12,373 nucleotides of DNA from JASHVB01 sp049522565 (GTDB lineage Bacteria > Pseudomonadota > Alphaproteobacteria > Acetobacterales > Acetobacteraceae): NCBI GenBank assembly GCA_049522565.1, contig JBEKNT010000183.1:1-12373 (forward strand), given 5' to 3'. Below are positions 1 through 6,309 of this stretch, piece after piece. The first letter of the stretch is position 1; the number at the start of each line of letters is the position of its first letter. The notes under the pieces are model-generated. The model made no database searches. It saw only the letters and a list, made by a program, of their open reading frames with translations, and was not told where the DNA came from. The position numbers and the translations under genes are program-made.

Positions 1-59
1 ATCCGACACGGCAGCGCCAGCGCAGGCCCCCTCCCGTCCAACCACCCAAGTGAAGGGTC

Positions 60-131
60 CCAAGGGCTCCGCCCTTGGCGGGGATTCAAGGGGCAGAGCC
101 CCTTGATGGGGTCCAGGGGCAAAGCCCCTGG
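60..131. repeat. Three tandem GC-rich hairpins downstream of the MFS gene
   Basis: Three similar short palindromes follow one another at 26-27 bp intervals. At 60-78 CCAAGGGC and GCCCTTGG enclose TCC. At 86-106 TCAAGGGGC and GCCCCTTGA enclose AGA. At 113-131 CCAGGGGC and GCCCCTGG enclose AAA. The stems are 8-9 bp and perfect. The set lies just past the stop codon of the minus-strand MFS gene, so it could act as a transcription end or an RNA-stabilising structure. No T-tract follows, so a classical intrinsic terminator is not supported. The arrangement looks like a cluster of dispersed REP-type palindromes, which is inference without a genome search. Confidence 0.7.
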
Positions 132-141
132 CCTTGCTTGA

Positions 142-1524
142 TCAGGCGCGCGAGATCGCCTCCAGCGCCAGGTTGCGCGTGCGCGGACCAAACGAGGCGA
201 TCGACACCACCACGATGACCATGGCGCAGGCGATAAAGCCGAACACCGCCTCCACCCCGCCGATGGTCAGGAAGAAGCCGACCGCCAAGCCGGAGAATGC
301 GGCCGACAACCGGCTCCAGGAATACACGAAGCCCACCGCGCGCGAGCGGATGCGCGTGGGGAACAACTCCGCCTGGTAGCCGTGGAAGGCGTAGGACAGC
401 CAGTTGTTGCACAGCGTCACCAGCACGCCGAACAGGATCAGCAGGCTGGCGTCGGCCTGCCGGGCGAACAGCATACCGAACACGCCGATACCGACGGCGG
501 CGCAGCAGATCTGCCATTTGCGCTCCATCCGGTCGGCGAACGTCGCGCAGAGCAAGGGACCGAACGGGTTGGCGATGGCGATGATGAAGGCGTATTGCAG
601 GCTGGTGGTGATGTTGATGCCCTTGGCGATCAGCAGAGTCGGCACCCAGGCAGCGAAGCCATAATAGCCGAACGTCTGGAAGAAATTGAACACCGACAAC
701 AGGATAGCCCGCCCGGCATAGGGCGGCTGCCAGATTTCCGCGAAGCCGCCCTCGCCTTCCTCGCTGGCTCCCACCACGCCCACCGGCGGCAGCGAGCCTT
801 GCTCGGCCTGCACTTGCGCCTCGATATGGGCGATGACCGCCTCGGCCTCGGCGAGGCGACCGTGGCGGGCCAGCCAGCGCGGCGACTCCGGCACGCCAAG
901 GCGCACCCACCACACGAAGACCGCGCCGACCGCGCCAATCACCACCACCCAGCGCCAGTGCTCCGCCCCTAGGATCCAGGCCAGGAAAGCCACAACCGGC
1001 ACCGCGAGGAACGCGATGAACTGGTTGATAGCGAAGGCGCGGCCGCGGGCGTGGCGCGGAATCAGCTCCGAGACGAAGGTGTCGATCGTCACCAACTCCA
1101 CGCCGATGCCGATGCCGGCGATGAAGCGCCACAAGTCGATACCGAACCCCGTGGTCTGGAACGCCATGATCAGCGTGCTGATGCAGTACCAGAGCAGGGA
1201 GAAGGTGAAGATGAAGCGGCGGCCGTAGGCGTCGGCCACCCAGCCGAACGCCATGGTACCGACCCACAGGCCGGCGAACAGCGCGAACACGAACGTGCCG
1301 GGGCCGGCCACCTTGAGCGGCGCCAGAATGCCGAAAATGCCGAGCGAGTCGGGGGTGAACAGTCCCGCCTTGGCCATGCCGGGGACGACGTAGGCGGTCA
1401 GGAACAGGTCGTAGAACTCGAAGCACGCCCCCAGCGAGATCAGGATGACCAGCTTCCACACGTGGCGACTGCTCGGCAGGCGGTCGAGCCGGGCGGCAAG
1501 CTCCGCCGCGGTTGGGGTGGGCAT
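142..1524 (-). CDS. MFS transporter, metabolite:H+ symporter type
   Basis: This is a 460-residue inner-membrane protein with about 12 hydrophobic segments in the 6+6 pattern of the major facilitator superfamily and a long central loop near residues 210-270. An acidic residue lies in the first membrane segment (FEFYDLF, D39). The loop 2-3 signature is GWVADAYGRR (94-103), and the sugar/organic-acid branch motif PESPRW is at 212-217. These point to the sugar porter / aromatic-acid:H+ symporter side of the superfamily; the substrate cannot be read from sequence. The start is supported by AGGAGG about 9 nt upstream (around 1534-1539). The gene stands alone: the next gene upstream ends 277 bp away and three hairpins follow the stop. 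Family confidence is high, substrate unknown. Confidence 0.92.
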   Translation of the reverse strand: MPTPTAAELAARLDRLPSSRHVWKLVILISLGACFEFYDLFLTAYVVPGMAKAGLFTPDSLGIFGILAPLKVAGPGTFVFALFAGLWVGTMAFGWVADAYGRRFIFTFSLLWYCISTLIMAFQTTGFGIDLWRFIAGIGIGVELVTIDTFVSELIPRHARGRAFAINQFIAFLAVPVVAFLAWILGAEHWRWVVVIGAVGAVFVWWVRLGVPESPRWLARHGRLAEAEAVIAHIEAQVQAEQGSLPPVGVVGASEEGEGGFAEIWQPPYAGRAILLSVFNFFQTFGYYGFAAWVPTLLIAKGINITTSLQYAFIIAIANPFGPLLCATFADRMERKWQICCAAVGIGVFGMLFARQADASLLILFGVLVTLCNNWLSYAFHGYQAELFPTRIRSRAVGFVYSWSRLSAAFSGLAVGFFLTIGGVEAVFGFIACAMVIVVVSIASFGPRTRNLALEAISRA

Positions 1525-1800
1525 CCTCGGTATCCTCCTGTGGTGTCGCGGGCAGATCGGCCGGCCGGCGCGGCATGCGGCGATGGAGGTTGTGCGTCAA
1601 GGGGCGGGAGCGAGGCCCAGACCGGCACCGTCCTCATCGGTCCCCATCGCCGCCGCAGTCGACGCAGGGGCCAACCGCGTGACATTGGGCCAGAAGCGAC
1701 GATATTATTTGTGCCCGCCAGGCCTGGCCACGGAACACCAGACCCTGGGGAGGCTGCGGTGCCGCCCTGTGTATCCGGTGCCGGTCGCCGTACGGCACGA
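1525..1800. other. Non-coding gap upstream of the MFS gene
   Basis: No convincing gene is seen in this 276-bp stretch. It contains the MFS ribosome-binding site (1534-1539), an AT-rich patch around 1700-1712 that could hold a minus-strand -10 element, and a perfect 12-bp palindrome GCCAGGCCTGGC (1717-1728) just upstream of that patch when read towards the MFS gene. The palindrome could be an operator, but nothing here identifies a regulator. Confidence 0.35.
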
Positions 1801-2136
1801 TTACAGGATCGCCTCAATTCCCTTCCTGCGAATGAGGTTCAGCAGCACGAGTGCCGGACCCGTCGGACGCTTGGCGCCGCGCTCGACCTGAGACACGTAG
1901 CCGACCGTCAGGTTGAGATACCGGGCAAACGCCGCCTGGCTGAGATGCGCGCGCTCACGCAACGCCCGGATTTCGTCGCGAGTAAGCGATTCGACCACGC
2001 CCGCCTCGCTGCCCAGGTGCCGCAGCGTGATCTTCTCATGCGCGGCGGCGTCCAGTATGCCGGCCCGACGCATGTCATCGGCGGCCTCAAGCAACGCCCG
2101 GGCCAGCCTGCTGGTCTTCGTCCGCTTCGTCACCAC
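1801..2136 (-). CDS. XRE/HigA-type helix-turn-helix antitoxin
   Basis: This is a 111-residue DNA-binding protein. Residues about 53-107 form a Cro/C1-type helix-turn-helix: LTRDEIRALRERAHLSQAAF leads into the recognition region YLNLTVGYVSQVERGAKRP. The N-terminal 45 residues are family-specific and probably include the toxin-binding part. It follows a RelE/HigB-like toxin frame on the same strand with about 50 bp overlap, the usual toxin-first order of HigBA modules. It would neutralise the toxin and repress the operon. AGGAGG at 2140-2145 lies only 3 nt from the GTG at 2136 but 6 nt from the next GTG at 2133, so 2133 may be the true start. The antitoxin looks intact while its toxin is shortened, so it may now serve only as a DNA-binding regulator. 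Confidence 0.85.
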   Translation of the reverse strand: MVTKRTKTSRLARALLEAADDMRRAGILDAAAHEKITLRHLGSEAGVVESLTRDEIRALRERAHLSQAAFARYLNLTVGYVSQVERGAKRPTGPALVLLNLIRRKGIEAIL

Positions 2137-2372
2137 CCACCTCCTGCAACGCCTCTTCCGCGACGGCGCGCACGATCCGTTGTGCGTCGGCCGTCAGCCA
2201 TGCCGCCCCGATTTCGCGGAGGGTCAACAACTCTCCGGGGTCGATGTTGTCCCGTTCGTTCTTGCCGCGGCCATAGCGCAAGACCGCGCGATCCGCAGAG
2301 CGCCAGGCGACCAGCATGCGATAGCCGCCGGACCGCCCCTCGCGCGCACCATTCCGCGTTGACCCTCAGCAC
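2087..2372 (-). pseudogene. HigB/RelE-family toxin, N-terminally truncated
   Basis: The frame encodes GRSGGYRMLVAWRSADRAVL followed by a RYGRGKNERDNI stretch. This matches the core of a RelE/HigB-type mRNA-interferase family, which typically reads G(R/K)SGGYR, hydrophobic strand, YGFAK(N/S)ERxNI. Homology continues back to about 2384 (GCGVLR aligning with the GGGVIK of relatives), but a TGA at 2391-2393 closes the frame. The roughly 35-40 N-terminal residues usual in the family are absent from every frame upstream, where the hslV promoter and start begin. The only start codons are GTG at 2372 and ATG at 2317, giving 95 or 76 residues against a usual length of about 110-120. It is probably inactive. 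The 3' end overlaps the antitoxin start. Confidence 0.65.
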
Positions 2373-2416
2373 GCCACACCCGCCCCGTCGTCATGACCCA
2401 AGGCCCGCACCCCCAT

Positions 2417-2445
2417 CTTGTGCTCACGATTGCGGCAGCCCATCT
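2417..2445 (+). promoter_or_regulatory. Sigma-32 (RpoH)-like heat-shock promoter of hslVU
   Basis: CTTGTGC (2417-2423), a 14-nt spacer and GCCCATCT (2438-2445) match the sigma-32 consensus CTTGAAA / CCCCATNT: four of seven positions in the -35 box, six of the seven specified positions in the -10 box, and an allowed spacing. hslVU is a known sigma-32 heat-shock operon in Escherichia coli, so the match fits its position. Transcription would start near 2452-2455, at or next to the hslV start codon. Confidence 0.6.
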
Positions 2446-2454
2446 AGCCGCATC

Positions 2455-3021
2455 ATGCAAAACACCCAGTTCGCCGCCGCCGACCCGACCGGGTGGCACG
2501 GCACCACCATCCTGTGCGTCAGGCGGGATGGACACGTGGCCATGGCCGGGGACGGCCAGGTCAGCCTTGGTCAAACCATCATCAAGGGCAACGCTCGCAA
2601 GGTCCGCCGTATCGGTACGGGCGGCACCGTGCTCGCCGGTTTCGCCGGTGCCACGGCCGACGCCTTCACCCTGCTCGAACGCCTGGAATCCAAGCTCGAG
2701 CGCTTCCCCAACCAGCTCGAACGCGCCTGCGTCGAGCTGGCGAAGGATTGGCGCACCGATCGCTACCTTCGCCGGCTGGAGGCGATGATGGCGGTGGCCG
2801 ACCGGGACCGCAGCTTCACCCTCACCGGCACCGGCGACGTGCTGGAGCCGGAGGACGGAGTGATCGGCATCGGCTCGGGCGGCAACTACGCCCTTGCCGC
2901 GGCCCGCGCGCTGATGTCGGTGGACGGCCTCGCCGCCGAGGAGATCGCCCGTCGCGCGATGCAGATCGCCGCCGACATCTGCGTCTATACCAACAACAAC
3001 GTCATTCTCGAGACCATCTGA
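2455..3021 (+). CDS. hslV: ATP-dependent protease proteolytic subunit HslV (ClpQ)
   Basis: HslV is the peptidase of the HslVU protease, a cytoplasmic proteasome-like double hexamer that degrades misfolded and regulatory proteins fed by HslU. The 188-residue precursor has a 16-residue propeptide ending at HG, so the mature enzyme starts with the catalytic threonine T17 in GTTIL. Asp and Lys of the active site are visible at D33 (MAGDGQVS) and K49 (GNARK), which are mature positions 17 and 33. The glycine-rich GIGSGGNYALAAARAL stretch and C-terminal NNNVILE are typical. hslU starts one base after the stop, so the two are co-transcribed. No Shine-Dalgarno sequence precedes the ATG, consistent with a leaderless message from the sigma-32-like promoter. 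Essentially certain. Confidence 0.98.
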   Translation: MQNTQFAAADPTGWHGTTILCVRRDGHVAMAGDGQVSLGQTIIKGNARKVRRIGTGGTVLAGFAGATADAFTLLERLESKLERFPNQLERACVELAKDWRTDRYLRRLEAMMAVADRDRSFTLTGTGDVLEPEDGVIGIGSGGNYALAAARALMSVDGLAAEEIARRAMQIAADICVYTNNNVILETI

Positions 3022-3022
3022 T

Positions 3023-4342
3023 ATGGAAGTTCCTACCTACTCGCCACGCGAGATCGTTTCAGAACTAGACCGCTTCATCGTCGGCCAGAACGACGCCAAG
3101 CGCGCCGTGGCCATCGCGATGCGCAACCGCTGGCGCCGCCAGAACCTGCCCGAGGCCATGCGGGAGGAAGTGGTGCCGAAGAACATCCTGATGATCGGCC
3201 CGACCGGCTGCGGCAAAACCGAGATCGCGCGACGCCTGGCCAAACTTGCCCAGGCGCCGTTCCTCAAGGTCGAGGCGACCAAATTCACCGAAGTCGGCTA
3301 TGTCGGCCGCGACGTGGAAAGCATCGCGCGCGACCTGGTGGAGGCCAGCCTGGTCATGCTGCGCGAGGCCTCGCGCAAGGACGTGCAGGCGAAGGCCGAA
3401 CTGGCGGCGGAGGAACGGCTGATCACCGCCCTGGTCGGCGAGGGCGCCGCGGCCGACACGCGCTCGAAGTTCCGCCGCATGCTGCGCAACGGCGAGTTCG
3501 AGCAGAAGGAGATCGAGATCTCGGTGTCCGAGCCGCAGGGGATGCCGATCGGCCAGCTCGACATGCCCGGTATGCCGCCCGGCCAGGTGATCAACCTGGG
3601 CGAGATGATGAAGGGCATGTTCGGCCGGCCGCAGCAGAAGCGCCGCCTCACCGTCGAAGCCGCCCGCAAGCTGCTGGAGGCCGAGGAAGCCGACCGCTTG
3701 CTCGACAACGACGCACTGGCGAAGGACGCGGTGGCGCATGCCGAGAACAACGGCATCGTGTTCATCGACGAGATCGACAAGGTGTGCGCCCGGACGATGG
3801 AAGGCGGCTTCCGCGGGGGAGATGTGTCGCGCGAGGGCGTGCAGCGCGACCTGCTGCCGCTGATCGAGGGCACCACGGTCAGCACGAAATACGGGCCGGT
3901 GAAGACCGACCACGTGCTGTTCATCGCCTCGGGTGCGTTCCACCTGGCCAAGCCGTCCGACCTGCTGCCGGAGCTGCAAGGCCGGCTGCCGATCCGCGTC
4001 GAACTGTCGGGCCTGTCGCGCGACGACCTGCGCCGCATCCTGACCGAGCCGGAGCACTCGCTGATCAAGCAGTACGGCGCGCTGATGGGCACCGAAGGGG
4101 TGACACTGACCTTCACCGACGACGCGATTGACGCGCTGGCGGAGCTGGCGGCCGACATCAACGACCGGGTGGAGAACATCGGCGCCCGCCGGCTGCACAC
4201 GGTGCTGGAGCGGCTGCTGGAGGAGATCAGCTTCACCGCCACCGACCGGGCGGGTGAGACGATTGTCGTTGACGCGGCTTACGTGAACGAGAAGGTCGCG
4301 CCGCTGGCGCAGAAGGGCGACCTGAGCAGGTTCATTCTGTAG
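3023..4342 (+). CDS. hslU: ATP-dependent protease ATPase subunit HslU (ClpY)
   Basis: This is a 439-residue AAA+ unfoldase that caps HslV, recognises and unfolds substrates and threads them into the peptidase. Visible features in order are Walker A GPTGCGKT (59-66), the pore loop GYVG (92-95), the inserted I-domain (about 109-240, with the PGMPPGQ-rich segment), Walker B IVFIDE (245-250), the ELQGRLPIRVEL region (317-328) holding the arginine finger, and sensor-2 GARR (387-390). The tail ends LSRFIL, the C-terminal segment known to insert between HslV subunits. Length and domain order are normal and nothing is missing. It lies one base after hslV, and a large palindrome follows that may end the transcript. 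Confidence 0.98.
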   Translation: MEVPTYSPREIVSELDRFIVGQNDAKRAVAIAMRNRWRRQNLPEAMREEVVPKNILMIGPTGCGKTEIARRLAKLAQAPFLKVEATKFTEVGYVGRDVESIARDLVEASLVMLREASRKDVQAKAELAAEERLITALVGEGAAADTRSKFRRMLRNGEFEQKEIEISVSEPQGMPIGQLDMPGMPPGQVINLGEMMKGMFGRPQQKRRLTVEAARKLLEAEEADRLLDNDALAKDAVAHAENNGIVFIDEIDKVCARTMEGGFRGGDVSREGVQRDLLPLIEGTTVSTKYGPVKTDHVLFIASGAFHLAKPSDLLPELQGRLPIRVELSGLSRDDLRRILTEPEHSLIKQYGALMGTEGVTLTFTDDAIDALAELAADINDRVENIGARRLHTVLERLLEEISFTATDRAGETIVVDAAYVNEKVAPLAQKGDLSRFIL

Positions 4343-4350
4343 TTGCTGAA

Positions 4351-4400
4351 CGGCACCCACATACCACTGTAGGGACTGCGCGGCGCCCACATATCACTGT
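4351..4400 (+). repeat. Tandem direct repeat after hslU, 20-bp units at 30-bp spacing
   Basis: CGGCACCCACATACCACTGT (4351-4370) recurs as CGGCGCCCACATATCACTGT (4381-4400) with 18 of 20 bases identical. The second copy runs directly into the palindromic element at 4399. It lies just after the hslU stop codon and has no recognised function. Confidence 0.65.
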
Positions 4401-4470
4401 CATTGCGAGGAGCAAAGCGACGAAGCAATCTCCCACGGAGTTTCGCTTCGTCGTTGCGTTCCTCGTGACG
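4399..4470. repeat. Large imperfect palindromic repeat downstream of hslU
   Basis: The left arm begins GTCATTGCGAGGAGCAAAGC and continues CGACGAAGC. The right arm at about 4441-4469 is its imperfect reverse complement, containing GCTTCGTCG and CCTCGTGAC. Together they form a long hairpin with small mismatches. The CATTGCGAGGAGC...GACGAAGCAATC wording is a widely dispersed repeat in alphaproteobacterial genomes, as I recall it. Placed 57 bp after hslU, it could end or protect the hslVU transcript. There is no run of T after it. Confidence 0.65.
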
Positions 4471-4534
4471 ACACAAGCCTCTGCCCGTTAGAATCGCTTG
4501 GTGATCGCGCAGCCTCTGTGCAACAACGGGACAC

Positions 4535-4774
4535 ATGGAGGCGGCGATAGTCGAGCTCAAACTGATCCCTGTCGGCGATGATGTTGGCGTCGTGTTGCCG
4601 CCGGAGCTACTCGAAAGCCTGGGCATTCGCGAAGGCGACACGTTGGACGCGATTATGACGCCCGACGGTCTGCTCCTGACTGCCGGCGATGCCGCATTTC
4701 AACGGCAGATGGCGATTGCTCGCCGCATCATGCAGGAAAGGCGTGGCGTGCTGCGTCGGCTTGCCGAGTCCTGA
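4535..4774 (+). CDS. Solitary AbrB/MazE/SpoVT-family antitoxin-like protein
   Basis: This is a 79-residue protein. Residues about 5-50 form an AbrB-type swapped-hairpin DNA-binding domain: a short strand ending in VGDDVGVVLPPELLESLGI, then REGDTLDAIMTPDGLLL. The C-terminal 25 residues (FQRQMAIARRIMQERRGVLRRL, written here in part as RRIMQERRGVLRRL) are a basic helix like the toxin-binding tail of antitoxins that pair with Doc/Fic-type or PIN toxins. In such modules the toxin normally follows immediately. Here only 32 bp separate the stop from the end of an opposing gene, and no toxin frame is present. It is therefore an orphan antitoxin, possibly kept as a regulator or as protection against a toxin elsewhere. 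The start has only a weak GGGA 5-8 nt upstream. Confidence 0.8.
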   Translation: MEAAIVELKLIPVGDDVGVVLPPELLESLGIREGDTLDAIMTPDGLLLTAGDAAFQRQMAIARRIMQERRGVLRRLAES

Positions 4775-4806
4775 CCGACGCGACCCTGCGACGCGCCACC
4801 ACCCCC

Positions 4807-5787
4807 TCACAAACTGAACAGTTTCCCCACCGCCGAGGGCAGCACCACCGTCTCGCCATAGGCCCGCTCCAGCGCGTTCAGCGCGCGCCATCCCGTGCAG
4901 TGCGCCGGAATGATCAGGTCGAGCCCGAACGTCCCGAGATCGCGCACCGTCTCCGGGATGATCGCCTCGGTCGGGCCGGACAGATGGAACCCGCCCATCA
5001 CCGCGTGCAGCTTCATCTCCGGAAACGTCGCGCGCGCATGGTGCAGCACGTTGACGATGCCGGCATGCGAGCAGGCGCTGAACACCACCAGGCCCTTGTC
5101 GCGGACATGCACGGCGAGGAACCGTTCGTCCGTCAACAGCGGGTCCGCTACCCAATCCGCGCCGTCGGTGGGACGGCACACCTGGCCGACCAGCCCGTGC
5201 TCGTACGACGTGATGCGCGGGATTTCGCCGCTGACGAAGAACCGCCCGTCCAGGCAGGTCTGCGATGCGTCGGTCACCACCGGCTCGGCGCCCAGTAAGG
5301 CCCATTCCTCGGGCGTCGGGATCGGCGCCATCGGCAGCACGCCGCCGTCCGGCTGTCGTGCGCCACGCGGGCGGAACATACCGGGATGCAGGAACAGCGG
5401 CACGCTGCGGCCGCCATTGGACTGCACGATCATGCTGATCGCGCGCGGCAGGCCGCCGGCATGGTCCCAATGGCCGTGCGACAGCATCGCCGCACCGATC
5501 GCACCGAAGTCGATGCCCAGCCGCACGCCATTGCGCTCCACCGCGTAGTCTACCGGCCCGCCGTCGAACAACAGGGTGCGCGGCCCGCCCGGCCCATGCG
5601 CGGTGATCACCAGCGCCAGGCCGTGATTGGCACAGCACAGCGAACCGCCCGCCATGATCCGCATTCCCTGACGCTGCAACAGCGGCCATTCGCGCATGAC
5701 GAACGACGGCGTCGAGGACAACGTATCGGTCACGTTGTCCACCAGCACCTGGATATCCAGGCGGTCAACCGGCTGCAGACTTGCCAT
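4807..5787 (-). CDS. MBL-fold metallo-hydrolase (dihydropterin-RFAP-synthase-like subfamily)
   Basis: This 326-residue protein has the metallo-beta-lactamase motif SHGHWDHAGG (H104, H106, D108, H109). Further metal ligands are likely in ACSHAGIVN (H241), GGFHLSG (H268) and PAHCTGW (H296). The CSHxGIVN and GGFHL motifs are those of the subfamily named after an archaeal 7,8-dihydropterin-6-yl-methyl ribofuranosylaminobenzene phosphate synthase. In bacteria the substrate is unknown, so only a metal-dependent hydrolase role is claimed. The start at 5787 is chosen because GGAGG lies 5 nt upstream. The frame stays open to 6096, but that extension runs through a MITE-like repeat and is not credible as protein. 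No signal peptide is visible, so it is probably cytoplasmic. Confidence 0.88.
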   Translation of the reverse strand: MASLQPVDRLDIQVLVDNVTDTLSSTPSFVMREWPLLQRQGMRIMAGGSLCCANHGLALVITAHGPGGPRTLLFDGGPVDYAVERNGVRLGIDFGAIGAAMLSHGHWDHAGGLPRAISMIVQSNGGRSVPLFLHPGMFRPRGARQPDGGVLPMAPIPTPEEWALLGAEPVVTDASQTCLDGRFFVSGEIPRITSYEHGLVGQVCRPTDGADWVADPLLTDERFLAVHVRDKGLVVFSACSHAGIVNVLHHARATFPEMKLHAVMGGFHLSGPTEAIIPETVRDLGTFGLDLIIPAHCTGWRALNALERAYGETVVLPSAVGKLFSL

Positions 5788-5922
5788 GGTGTCCTCCATG
5801 ATAGGCGGCGCGCTTGTCCGGGGGGCGCCGTTCGCATTTGGCAACTTAGCCGCATTTTCGGATCCGCCGGAAGGCGTGCCGACCAGCGGATGGTGGGGCA
5901 GTTTGAAGGTCTGCAATGGGTC
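5788..5922. other. Upstream region of the MBL-fold gene
   Basis: No gene is supported here. The stretch holds the ribosome-binding site GGAGG (5792-5796) and is cut off upstream by the MITE-like element at 5923. Any native promoter further upstream would be separated from the gene by that element. I see no convincing -35/-10 pair. Confidence 0.35.
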
Positions 5923-6080
5923 GAGGCTGTGTAAAAACGCCCCTGCGTAACGATTCGGCGCAATAATTTGCTGCGTTCGCCCAAGGGAACCATTAAAATG
6001 GAAGAGTCCTGCGCGACAGAAGGCAACGACGGAAGAATATTCTGCGGTCCAATCGCAGCGTTGAGTTTTTACACAGCCTC
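5923..6080. mobile_element. MITE-like element with 16-bp perfect terminal inverted repeats
   Basis: GAGGCTGTGTAAAAAC (5923-5938) is exactly inverted at 6065-6080 (GTTTTTACACAGCCTC). The element is 158 bp long and is flanked by GGTC on both sides (5919-5922 and 6081-6084), which reads as a 4-bp target-site duplication. The interior is noticeably richer in A and T than the genes around it. It has no transposase, so it would be a non-autonomous element mobilised by an insertion sequence with the same ends. The GGCTGTGTAAAAAC-type tip and 4-bp duplication recall IS1182-like elements, but that assignment is tentative. Confidence 0.75.
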
Positions 6081-6309
6081 GGTCAAAACCCGACATCCAG
6101 GCTGACCCGCTACCGATCGAAAGGCACGTGGTGATCTATGAGGTCCACAAGAACACGGGTCGCGACGCGACCGCAGGCGATGTCCGGGTGCTGCGCGCGT
6201 TTGGACCTGGACGGTCGCGGGAATGCCTGTAGCCAGTTGGAGAATCTGCCGCTCCCCGCGGGGAGATCGCTCCGTCGCAGGGGGTCCTCGCACTGACCGG
6301 CCGTCTGGC
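6081..6309. other. Gene-free stretch with a possible ParE-like scrap and a GC palindrome
   Basis: No intact gene is seen. On the plus strand 6116-6232 is open in one frame and reads IERHVVIYEVHKNTGRD followed by GDVRVLRAF, then a stop. The H-hydrophobic-Y-x-V ... VRVLR pattern resembles the last strands of ParE/RelE toxins, but similarity is weak and no N-terminal part is found. A perfect 14-bp palindrome CTCCCCGCGGGGAG (6252-6265) lies beyond the 3' end of the methyltransferase gene; no T-run follows on either strand. Confidence 0.3.

Noticed and set aside
60..131. CRISPR-like array
   Set aside because: The repeats are themselves hairpins with almost no spacer between them, and there are no cas genes.
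1051..2454. Upstream extension of hslV in the same open frame
   Set aside because: HslV relatives begin close to the processed GTT; the upstream part overlaps the MFS and toxin-antitoxin genes and resembles no protein.
3065..4390. Long minus-strand open frame opposite hslU (about 441 codons)
   Set aside because: It is an antisense shadow of a high-GC gene, with His/Arg/Gln-rich composition and no recognisable domain.
4775..4806. Doc-like toxin start following the AbrB/MazE-type antitoxin
   Set aside because: Translation in all three frames past 4774 shows none of the Doc/Fic motifs and runs straight into the opposing MBL gene.
5788..6096. N-terminal extension of the MBL-fold protein to an ATG at 6096
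   Set aside because: The extra 103 codons run through the MITE-like element, lack family similarity and bypass a good ribosome-binding site at 5792-5796.
6252..6265. Intrinsic terminator of the methyltransferase gene
   Set aside because: The palindrome CTCCCCGCGGGGAG has almost no loop and no T-run after it on the relevant strand.
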